DNA from: Plumapathes pennacea
Taxonomy: Eukaryota > Cnidaria > Anthozoa > Antipatharia > Myriopathidae
DNA: 64,000 bases
Direction: 5' to 3'
Assembly (NCBI GenBank): GCA_964036295.1
Contig: OZ038462.1
Span: 20,894,363 to 20,958,362 of the forward strand
Numbering within the stretch: the first letter of the stretch is position 1; every line of letters begins with the position of its first letter. Positions 55,501-64,000 of the stretch are shown in pieces. The translations under genes were made by a program, and so were the position numbers. The notes below the pieces were generated by a model, which saw only the letters and a program-made list of their open reading frames with translations, was not told the DNA's origin and made no database searches.

Positions 55501-58365
55501 GGCCTACCCCCTTCAGCCAGGTACTACACCTCAAGGGCTTCTGGGGCGACTTTTCACACCTGCATAATGACTCTTGCTCCATTGTAGTGGATCGATTTTG
55601 CTTGCTCAATTGTGGTATTGATTTTGCCCCTCCCACTTCTCCCCCACGGTAAATTAGTTAGGTATAGACATCCAAAGGTGGTGGGCTGTGGCAGGGTTGC
55701 CATGGATACCTCTTTGGGCCCTCCTCCTTAATTGTGTTTACTTTTAGTTCTGGTCATTGCTGTTGCCGTGACTGTTGTTGCTACTTGACTCTGTCAACTT
55801 TTTCTCTGCAGATGGTCATATTTGCTGAAGGTACAAGATTTACAGAGGCTAAGCTGAAATCTAGCAGAGAGTATGCCCAATCTAAAGGTCTTCCAGAGCT
55901 AAAACACCACCTTCTCCCCAGACCACGTGGATTATCTATCACTCTTCACCATTTTCAAGACACAGGTAGGATCCACTGAATGTAATAAATTGTGTTATAA
56001 TCAGGATTTGTATAAAATTATTTCAGTATTATTGCCCATTTTAGGCACAATGAAATCATGCATGCAGGGGCAACCACACATTCTCATTCGGCAGTGATTT
56101 CTCAGAAGAATTAAGCTGTTTGAGCAGTCTGGGCTAGCTAATTAGTCATGGCCACAACTTAACTCTGGTTTACCTGCCAAAATTTATTGTTTTTATCGTG
56201 CTTTATATATTCTGTTTTGAATCTTTTTTATAGTACCGGTGGTTTATGACATGGAAGTTGCATTCCCCAAAACACAGCCAAGAATCAGTGCGATGCTGCA
56301 GGGAGAAGGATTTGAAGTGCACCTTTGGATAAGGTACCTGTAAGCCTAACTCCAGATTATAATGCAGACTCTGAAAAGGTATGAGTGATGCAGTGAAAAC
56401 AGCTTAACTGTCACCTGAACAAGGCATTAAGAGCTCTCCAAAGGGTATACCAGTAATATTATATATCTTGTAAAATGATCTTGAAGATTTTGAAAGTTGA
56501 TCTCTTCAGCAACAGATTTCCAATTAATTTTGTTTATATGGGTTATCATAATGCACGGGAGGACTGGGGGGTTATCTATACAGGGGGGGGGGGGGGGGGG
56601 GGAAGCAAGAGAAATCCTACAGGTTTCCAAATGAGTGAGGGGGGAATGTTTTTAAATCAGGTTCTCCAAAATGCCATTTTTAGTGGCTGCTGAATCTAAA
56701 ATTTTAAAAATCTGACTGGTTTCCATAAACCAGTGTAAAGCAATCTGGCCCTGAACCCCTGATCTACCTATCCATACAAAGATAATGATATAAAATGGCA
56801 CAGTGAAAAAGACTTTGACAGCTTGCCTGTGAAAATAGTTTTAACAGGGCAAGTTGCCAGGTTCAAAATCTGCTAGCCTTGGTGATGGTAGCTCTGGGCT
56901 AGTGGATACAGCTTTTCCAAGGGATCAGATACAAACCTCTCCTTTCATTACAATCTGCATGTATTCCAGCTTCAAACAACCAAGCCTTGAACCCTTTCAC
57001 TCCCAAGAGTGATCAAGTTCAATTTTCTCGTTCAGTTTTGGCAGCGCAGATATATCATACAGTAAGGAGAACTTGGCTTTTGATACCTTGCTCAGATGAT
57101 ATCTGATTAAACTATCAATTCTCACTGCATCCACTCATACATTTTCTTCTTGAATGATTAGGAGAATTTGTATTTTGAGCTCGGGAGTGAAAGGGTTAAC
57201 ATTGGTCAGTAACTTAGTGCTGTAAATTTCAGGCGCATTCCCATGATGGAAATTCCAAAGGACTCGATAGAGGCGACATCAAACTGGTGCAGAGAACTCT
57301 TTCAGGAAAAGGTAACAAATTCTTTAAGCCAAGTTATACTTTGAGTAGTAATGTCTGCATAATTGGTTGAAACGAGATACTGTAGTTTCTTGGTGGTGTT
57401 ATCAGTGCCCAGAACTCCAAGCTATTTTGTTAGCTCATTGATAGTCTCAGGCATTTCTTTGTAATTTCATCAGGACAAGAACATGAGCTACTTTGTTGAA
57501 CATGGAGAATTTCCTGCTGAAAGGAGAGAATATCCTGGCAAATGTACAAATCTGATTATTGTCTGTGTTTGGAGCTTTCTGGTGGCCATTCCATTCCTGT
57601 GGTACTTCAGGTTTGTTCTCTCATCTGGCTCCATGTTGCCGCTGTGGATTGTCACTGTCTTTCTATTAGCAGGTAAGTTCAAGCCAGCTAAACCCTTTCA
57701 CTGACAAATACAAATTCTCCCAACCATCCAGTTAAAATCTGCCTCCTCTCATCAGCCTTTCAATGGGAAGATGTCCAGAAAAACCACTTGTAACTGACTT
57801 GGCAACCTGACATTTTGAAGGTCTTATTGAAGGGAGAAGTTTTAGAACCCCTATAAAATGCCAAGAATAAATGATTTTTCTTTGGCCAGCCATTCTTACC
57901 AAAAAGCTTCATTTTTTGATACCTTTTTTTCATACCTGAGGCTTGAAAAGGGACCCCTTTTGGGCAGAGCCCCCCTGCATAGTGCCTCCAAGTGATCTAA
58001 CATATGACAGAAACATTCATCAGAGGTCATGTGACACAGAAAGATGCACGAATTCTGAACTATCAGAAGCAGAATAATGTTCCACTTATCAGCCTTGCAT
58101 ATTCATATAAATAGTTTTGGTAAAAGTTGGCTCTCCCATGGGCTCAGACTGAATCTTTCACCTTAACATCTGTTGAAGCTTGCATCTTTGGAATAGTTTC
58201 CCAACCAACTAAGAAATGTGATTTTCTCTGTTTCTTTTAGGATTTGTTTCATTGAAGATCCTTCTGCACTTCAGTGATTCTAAGAAGGGAAGCAGTTTTG
58301 GCCTGAAATCCAAAGCTCAAGTCACCAAAGAAAGAACAGTCAAAATACCCAAAAAGAGCGATTAA
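52556..58365 (+). CDS. 1-acylglycerol-3-phosphate acyltransferase, AGPAT3/4 type (8 exons)
   Basis: Exons: 52556-52727, 54990-55159, 55265-55426, 55812-55965, 56234-56333, 57233-57311, 57474-57672 and 58241-58365. All introns are GT-AG and the phases agree, giving 386 aa (human AGPAT3 and 4 are about 376-378). An N-terminal membrane segment lies near residues 10-38. The catalytic NHX4D motif is N93-H94-RSDI-D99. EGTRFT, the phosphate-binding block, begins at Glu174. GLPELKHHLLPRPRG and IRRIPM are also family-typical. Two hydrophobic segments near the C-terminus suggest an ER membrane protein. It should acylate lysophosphatidic acid at sn-2 to make phosphatidic acid. Intron 1 contains a Helitron-like element and intron 6 a piggyBac-like MITE. 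Which of AGPAT3 or AGPAT4 is the orthologue cannot be settled here. Confidence 0.93.
53292..54779 (-). mobile_element. Helitron-like element, copy 2, in AGPAT intron 1
   Basis: Same ends as copy 1 (minus strand TCCCCGAACGAAG to ATTATCGTATTTCTAG), 1488 bp against 1516. It lies between T and T, not A and T. Its basic-repeat frame starts at ATG 54492 and lacks the stop of copy 1, but has its own stop (KRVT*TTP) and a small insertion near 54251 that shifts the frame. The two copies were therefore damaged independently. A second shared frame at 53666-53908 (identical to 40311-40553 on +) is unrecognised. The AGPAT pseudogene intron lacks the insertion. Confidence 0.65.
56582..56602. repeat. Poly-G run in AGPAT intron 5
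   Basis: About 20 G in a row, within a G-rich stretch (GGGGGTTATC, TGAGGGGGG) that resembles other G-run repeats in this window. No functional role is visible. Confidence 0.8.
56992..57195. mobile_element. piggyBac-like MITE in AGPAT intron 6
   Basis: CCCTTTCACTCCCAAGAGTG at the left, CTCGGGAGTGAAAGGG at the right, followed by TTAA (57196-57199); the left TTAA has mutated. It ends about 40 bases before exon 6 (57233), close to the expected branch-point zone. Confidence 0.8.
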
Positions 58366-59710
58366 GTAAAGTACATTAGATAACCTTAGGTAATATCTTG
58401 TCTGCTATCTTGAGAACACATGTGATCACCCAAATCAATAATTAAAAAAAATTATTTGAATTTTGGTTATTTCAAAATTTATAGTTTTCACAGTTAACAG
58501 ATCAATAATAACATTATTTTCTTACTTCATTGTCCACATGTAAAATAGCAATGTTTTACAAAGCATTTTACATCCCTTGAACCAGAGAAAAAAATCAAGT
58601 ATTTTACTACAGATTTACATGTAAAGTACTAGTGGAGAGAAGACTTCTGAGCTCAAAATGCAGATTTTTTTATTCTCCAGAAGAACAAGTACAGTACAAG
58701 AGATATTTTGAGAACTGATACTTTAATCAGCTTTCATGTAAGCTTTCAAATGCCAAACTTTCCATACTGTATGATTTTATATCAGGTGAACTGGAGGAGA
58801 AAATCAAAGTTGGTCACTCAAAATAAAAATTCTCCCAACCATAACAAAGGACTTTGCATGAGTGGTGCAAAGAGAACTGATAGTTTCATGTAAGAACCAC
58901 TGTATCACATGCCACATTCTTCTTGCTGTATGATTATAGATTTTTGGTACTACTGACAGAGAAAATAAAAGTTGATTCCTTGGGTATGAAAGGGTTCACT
59001 TTAAAGTTTGTTCCTTGAAGTCTTCTTTGAACTGCATAATGTAATGGATTCGGTGATTATAATGCAGTGTTGTACCCAGGATTTCAAAACTGGGGGTCCT
59101 TTGGACCCCCTCTTCCAAAATTTAGGGGTCCAAGTAGGATTTTGTGGGGTCCAACTAATTAATATTCGTGGCGCGTCATTATTCACATTGCTTATTTTTG
59201 TACCAAACAAATAACAAGCCAATAGGACATTTTTTATGTTCCTGCCACATTTTGTTCTCTTTCGAGGAGGTTTTTGGCTAAAAGTATTTTATTGACATCT
59301 GCCATGCGCACAAAACATATTTATGCAAATTTGAATGAAACCCTGTTCCAATCCAATGTGACCAACCAGGGCTTTAAGAAATCTGTTAGCCCAACATCCA
59401 GAGCTAACAAAATTTGACATCATGCCACATGTACCTAACAACATTTGTTCTGTGCCCAATGGGACAACAGACTTTTTCTACTAAACTCTCTAACAAAACA
59501 ACTTATGACATTAACCATTTGACGTCTGACCACCCACCTCCCTTCACAGGTTGGCAAATAAAACTTTCGAGCCTTGCCAGTGCCACATTTTGAAGACAAT
59601 TTGTTGGGTTTTCTATTCTGGCTATGCTTGCTTTGTGCTGATTGCTTGAGAAAACAATCTCCAATTACATGGACACCATTTACAATCCACCTGACCAAGA
59701 TGTCAGATGT
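58366..59710. other. Tail-to-tail intergenic region between AGPAT and UTP14A
   Basis: The AGPAT 3' UTR begins here. About 58648-58995 is a decayed, reversed piggyBac-like MITE (GAGCTCAAAATGCAGATTTT at one end, GGGTATGAAAGGGTTCAC at the other). Near 59063-59150 a repeat around GGGGTCCTTTGGACCCCCTC appears. AATAAA occurs at about 58825. No gene is supported. Confidence 0.55.
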
Positions 59711-61524
59711 CTAACTGTAGATTGTCAAACTTGAACCAGTAGATTTCTTCTTTTGTCGTTTTCGCTTACTAGTAGTTCCATCCTGCACTTCTTGGGTCTT
59801 CTTTCGTTTTATCTCTTTGGTGGGCTTGATAGGATCAATAATTGTGCCCACTAAGGTTGTGACTCTTGGTTTGGTCAGTTCACTCACAGTGCTGCTAGTG
59901 TTCCAGTGCTTGCCAACTGGGTTGCGGATGCTGCGCTCAAACTGCACTTGTGAAGTGTAAGGATGTGGCAGAGAAGAGACCTGCAAAATGTGACAAGTGC
60001 AAAGACCTGTTATGACAAGTGACACTCTTCAACTGTGAATTAAACTGGGCAAGATGAATTACCATGTGTGGTAAGGAAAGATGTGTCCCTCAGTCAGTGT
60101 GTGTATTTGATGTGCAATTGCCACTCTGACATACATAAGTACTTACAGTTGTACCATGAGTGCTTTAATCATATAGACAAGAATGTTTTACTGGAAACAA
60201 TACTGTGTGTAAAATCCTTATGAAACTACATCCTGGACCCAAGTGGTGTATTTGCCATATCCTCACTAGTGAGGATATTGATGGCATCATTTCCTGCTTT
60301 TGCACGGTTGTTTGTGCATTTTCTGGCAAAACACTCGAGTCCATACAATTAGTATTGATGACAGTGATGAACAATGCACAGTATCAGATGAAAAACATAA
60401 AGAGACCACAAATTAAAATAATAATCAGAATACACACCTGATTCTTAGCAAACCGCTTGTCCACTTGCTCATTGATAATCACATGAGCCAAGTGCTTGTC
60501 TTTCCTGATTGGAGCTGGGGCTGCGGGAACAACAAACTTCTTCTTTTTCTCTGACACTTTTAAGCCTGCTCCACCCCAGTCACCCCAGCCAGGTAAAGTC
60601 AGATCCACCTCTTTTGGTTTGGCCGCCTCTTCGGTGTCTGCCTTTTCACGGGTGAATTCCTCGATGACATCATCATTTGCAAAAGCTTGTTGGATGTTCA
60701 GCCTCTGCTCACTGCCCAAGTCAGTATCTGATGAGCGAGATTTTGATTCCTCATCTTCAAACCTAAAGATCTTTTTGGGGTCGACTCTGAGTTCTTTCAA
60801 ATTATTCCTGTTCTGCTTTTCTACGTCTTTCCATTGGCCATCTTTCTCAGTTCTCTCTTGTGTATGAACATCTCCGCCTTCTTCTAACGTAAACATGCCA
60901 TTTGGGCCAGAACCTTCACTGTCTTGCTTCTCGTCATGTTCTAACTCTTCACTCATGTCATCTTCACTTTCATATTCTCTGTTTGGTAAACTCTTTGCTT
61001 TTTTCTTTTTTTCTGCTCTACTCTTCTTAGATGTTTCCAAAGGACCTGACAAGGACTTCTCCTTCTTTATACTCTTTTTCTTCTGTTTGTCTTTCCTTTT
61101 CTCTCCTTTGCCTTGCAAACTTTCAGTCACAACCTCCTGGTCTCTTTTCTTTCCAGCTTTCTTCTTTTTCTTTTTAAGATCCTGTTTCTCCTCAGTGTCT
61201 GCCTTTCTTTTCTTCTTTTTCACAGACACCTTTTCCTGTGTTTTCTCTGCTTCTGCCAGTCGAAGTTCAAACTCGTCCTCACTCTTGGCTGCCTCCTCTA
61301 CATCACTCTCCTCAGACTCCTGGTCGACTTCAGCTCCTTCTCCTGTGACTGGCTGAAGGCGACGAAATTTGGATGACAATGCTGAAGTTGAGAGAAGTCA
61401 GTTACTGACGGATGATAGTGTTATAATGAACTAGATTGACCAATATGGAGGGATAGGGCTAAGTGGTAATTCAACATTTAATCTTAATCCAAACCACGTA
61501 GCCCATCTGATTTTGCATATAGAC

Positions 61525-61565
<41 letters not shown>

Positions 61566-63532
61566 GGGGGGAGGTTAAATGGATAGCAGAAAATATGCCT
61601 GGATCATCTGCCTTGGGCAAAGAAGGGGGGAGGATGATCATATTTCTTTTTGCTTCTAGACTATTTCCACACCATGCACACCTAAGCTTGACAGGCCTCA
61701 GTCAACTTTGAAATGTCTTTGGCATTGAGGTTGACACACACACACACAAAATTGTGACTCTTTGAAGAAGGTACAATCATTGTCTTTTGTCTGGGCCGAC
61801 ACAATGTGTCAAGGACTTTTGGCTACAATTGTAGTCTAGACCTATTAGTACCTGAATGTTCACCAGAAGTTGTGTTGTTTATCAGAGTGGTCTTGGCCTG
61901 AATACTCCAAGGGTTATCTTGATCTGTCACCAGTGTTCCAAACGTGCTGCTGGTTGTGTTGTCTGCTTCTGTTTCCCTTTTGCTTGGTGATTCCTCCTCT
62001 TCTTCTTCACTTTCTGACTCCATCTTCTTCTGTGTCAAGTTACGACTGATGCGTAATTGCTCTTGCAGTGATTTTCTGGCCTGGAAAATAATTCTAGGCT
62101 TGCATAAGTTTGGAGGGTTTCACGTCTCATATATTCTTATCACAGGTCTTGTTTGACGATGGTTCTCTGTACATGAGTTTCTTGTGTCAGGGCATGAGTG
62201 TCAAAGAATGTGTGCTTGTTTACATTCTTTGCATGCATCCAAACTTGACAGACCACAACTTTCAAAGCTAGCACTCACAGATGATTGTTGTAGAAAATGG
62301 CTCTAAAACTCAAGATTGCCATCCTAGCTCAAATAAAGGCACAACAAGAAACATGTACATTACAGTTCACCATAAAAGAAAGTTGAACATTGAATTTGAA
62401 AGTCTTGCCTTCCAAACATAGATGCACATGCAACCTTGAGAAACTGGTCTATTGACTCATACACACCTCCAGGTCCTTGTTTCCTTTGAGCATCAGATTC
62501 TTTGCCCACTTGGAGGTATTACGATGCTTCAGTGAAACTCTTTCCTGGGAGAAAAAAAAGAGCAATATGATCACAATTTATATAAAATAAAAGCAGATTC
62601 CACCAGCACACAATGAAGCTAAATTAATGGTGTAGTTTTATCTGAATCTGACCTCAGCACGTAGCCTTTCAGCCTTCTCCAACTCTTCCTTGGCCTTCTC
62701 AGGGTCCTCTTCCTGTAGATCACTGATGGATTGCTTCATGGCTGACCGTTTCTCTGCCTTTCTCTTTTCACGATGATACCTGTGCGTGATAAAAAATATA
62801 TATATATATTACAGTGTAATATCCTATGTATGCAAAGTGTAACAAAAGCTGTGTTCACTAGTCCAAGAGTTCCAAGACTTTCCCATCAAGCCAGGAGACT
62901 TTCCTGACAACTTGCTCAGAATAACAACATGACTTCCTCATCTTGTTGTGGCATGCCCTTGGGCTAGCTGCCAATTCTACTTTCATTGCACCCTGTACGT
63001 TCTAAGAAATTATACAATATTACTTAAGAAATATACAACGCTTTCCTGTGTAATATAGCCTCATCTAAACACGTGGGAAGTTAGGAGAACACGAGAGTGG
63101 TGTCAGGGAAAACCATGAGGCTGCCGAGTGGTTTCCCGCTACTCGAGTGTCAGCGTGTAATATACTCTCATCTTACACAGTTATTTAGTCAATCAGAACA
63201 TGCATGGTACCAAATAGTTATTTTATAAAGTGGAATCCTGATAACTCAGACCTCAGAGGTAAAATTACAGTGTTAGCAAATCAAAGGAAAATGGTCACTT
63301 TTGGTTTGAGTTATCAGGAGGTTTGAGTTATTGAGAATATTATCAGGATTCCACTGTACTAGAGACATTTGTGACACCAGCATTTAAGTCTTGATTTTTA
63401 ATTGACATTACGCACAAAAAAGTGACTATTCACTTACTTCTTGCTCTTGATTTTTTTGGCCCGTCTACACTTTGCTTCATAGTATGACTGAAGAGCCCTC
63501 AGCTTCTGCAGTTCATGCCTTCTCTCCTTGGC
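59711..63532 (-). CDS. UTP14A: UTP14A-like U3 snoRNP / SSU processome protein, 3' part (6 exons seen)
   Basis: Minus-strand exons: 63438-63532, 62653-62779, 62467-62544, 61852-62080, 60438-61381 and 59711-59980. Junctions are GT-AG with consistent phases, giving 580 aa. Upstream exons lie beyond 64000. Family blocks run in order: LQSYYEAKCRRAKKIKSKK, VSLKHRNTSKWAKN, DNPWSI, then a long Lys/Glu-rich, probably disordered insert, FANDDVIEEFTREK, VDLTLPGWGDWGGAGL, RKDKHLAHVIINE, and the C-terminal FERSIRNPVGKHWNT with IDPIKP. UTP14 is a nucleolar factor that activates the Dhr1/DHX37 helicase to release U3 during 18S rRNA maturation (known from yeast). The tail ends in basic Lys/Arg-rich sequence. 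Confidence 0.93.
60185..60360. mobile_element. Partial foldback MITE in the last UTP14A intron
   Basis: Shares CATATCCTCACTAGTGAGGATAT, GCATCATTTCC, GTTGTTTGTGCA and AAAACACTCG with 63781-63935, in reversed orientation. Hence a third, partial member of the 13104/63596 family. Confidence 0.7.
61528..61563. repeat. Long poly-G run in a UTP14A intron
   Basis: The longest homopolymer in the window, about 30 G after a T-run, continuing as GGGGAGGGGGGAGG. Such sequence can form G-quadruplexes on this strand and is error-prone in assembly. Confidence 0.8.
61609..61834. mobile_element. Possible decayed mariner-type MITE next to a UTP14A splice donor
   Basis: Its right side, GTGTCAAGGACTTTTGGC then TACAATTGTAG, resembles the right end of the family at 8528 and 32356. 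The left end is not clear. It stops about 20 bases from the exon boundary at 61852. Confidence 0.35.
63040..63228. mobile_element. Foldback MITE, second copy of the family at 3440-3715
   Basis: GTAATATAGCCTCATCTAAA, GGGAGTT-like and GAGAACACGAGAG words, CCGAGTGGTTTCC and CAGCGTGTAATATACTCTCA are shared with the copy in GPR157-like intron 2. It lies in a UTP14A intron. Confidence 0.7.
63229..63358. mobile_element. Short MITE with GTGGAATCCTGATAA ends
   Basis: GTGGAATCCTGATAACTCAG on the left and, inverted, TTATCAGGATTCCACTG followed by TA on the right; GAGTTATCAGGAGG lies inside. The wording CAGTGGAATCC with TA fits pogo/Tigger-type MITEs. It abuts the preceding foldback. Confidence 0.6.
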
Positions 63533-63595
63533 CTGGCAAACAAAATATAAAACACTGCTGTAATACTGTACTGTGTTTATGAACTATCATGTGTT

Positions 63596-63945
63596 ATAAA
63601 TAGAGGATATTACATGGCAGCACGAAGATATGAATTTTATTTTCGAGTGGTAAAAACAATATTTTACGAACGAGCGCTTCACGAGTGAGTAAAATATTGT
63701 TTTTACCATGAGAAAATAAAATCCATATCTTCAAGCTGCCGTGTAATTTTCTTTTTATTATATTAGACACGAGTGTTTTACGAGAAATTGCACAAACAAC
63801 TGTGCAAAAGCGGGAAATGATGCCAATGATATCCTCACTAGTGAGGATATAGAAAATACGCCACTCGGGTCCCGGATGTAGTTTCGTATGGATTTTACGC
63901 ATGGTATATTTTCCTGTAAAACACTCGTGTCTATATAATAATAAT
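63596..63945. mobile_element. Foldback MITE, full copy of the family at 13104-13370
   Basis: Starts AGAGGATATTACATGGCAGC, has the TTTCGAGTGGTAAAAACAAT / ATTGTTTTTACCATGAGAAA hairpin, and ends GTAAAACACTCGTGTCTATA. Compared with 13104-13370 it has about 80 extra bases around GATATCCTCACTAGTGAGGA, so the intron 5 copy in PPIL4 is internally deleted. Downstream of it, to 64000, nothing is recognised. Confidence 0.75.
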
Positions 63946-64000
63946 CATTATGTGGGCAGAGGAGCTGAGATTTGATTTTGAAAATACTTTGCCCTAGTCC

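Overview
The window is animal nuclear DNA, most likely from a cnidarian and probably a stony coral or close relative. Its genes are intron-rich with GT-AG introns and have clear metazoan orthologues. It is AT-rich, crowded with small inverted-repeat transposons, and carries two NLR-like genes with the HEPN(DZIP3)-coiled coil-NACHT-WD40 layout. The organism is inferred from gene content and repeats; I ran no search. No CRISPR array, rRNA or plausible free-standing tRNA gene was seen.

Five gene families could be read exon by exon. (1) A GPR157-like seven-helix receptor lies on + at 1296-4262 (3 exons, 331 aa) between two blocks of the same ~89-bp tandem repeat. (2) PPIL4, a nuclear cyclophilin with an RNA-binding domain, lies on - at 16180-6640 (13 exons, 502 aa). 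(3) Two tandem copies of a large NLR-like gene lie on -: a broken copy at 31753-27355 and an intact one at 50236-45860 (1458 aa, or 1461 aa if a short last exon is used). (4) An AGPAT3/4-type acyltransferase lies on + at 52556-58365 (8 exons, 386 aa), with a truncated pseudogene of its first three exons at 43239-44487. (5) The 3' part of UTP14A, a ribosome-biogenesis factor, lies on - at 63532-59711; its 5' exons are beyond the window.

The main structural event is a tandem duplication. The ancestral block ran: NLR 3' flank, NLR gene, NLR upstream region, start of AGPAT. It is now present twice (about 23.0-44.5 kb and 44.5-55.4 kb). The junction lies inside AGPAT exon 3, beside a piggyBac-like MITE. 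The first copy took the damage: a nonsense codon and a frameshift in the NLR, and nonsense, frameshift and splice-site loss in the AGPAT fragment. It also gained a gypsy LTR retrotransposon (34217-39679), a Helitron-like element (39932-41447), a mariner-type MITE and a 3.3-kb block of nested DNA transposons. The second copy gained a sister Helitron-like element and a tRNA-derived SINE. Each copy therefore serves as an empty-site reference for insertions in the other.

The region 16.4-23.0 kb has no host gene and is a transposon graveyard: a ~1-kb terminal-inverted-repeat element, a pogo/Tigger-like element nested in a 2.2-kb CAGGG-ended element, a foldback and a second, fragmentary gypsy element. 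The host genes appear functionally unrelated (signalling, splicing, innate sensing, lipid synthesis, ribosome assembly). The NLR pair is the strongest lead for unusual biology.
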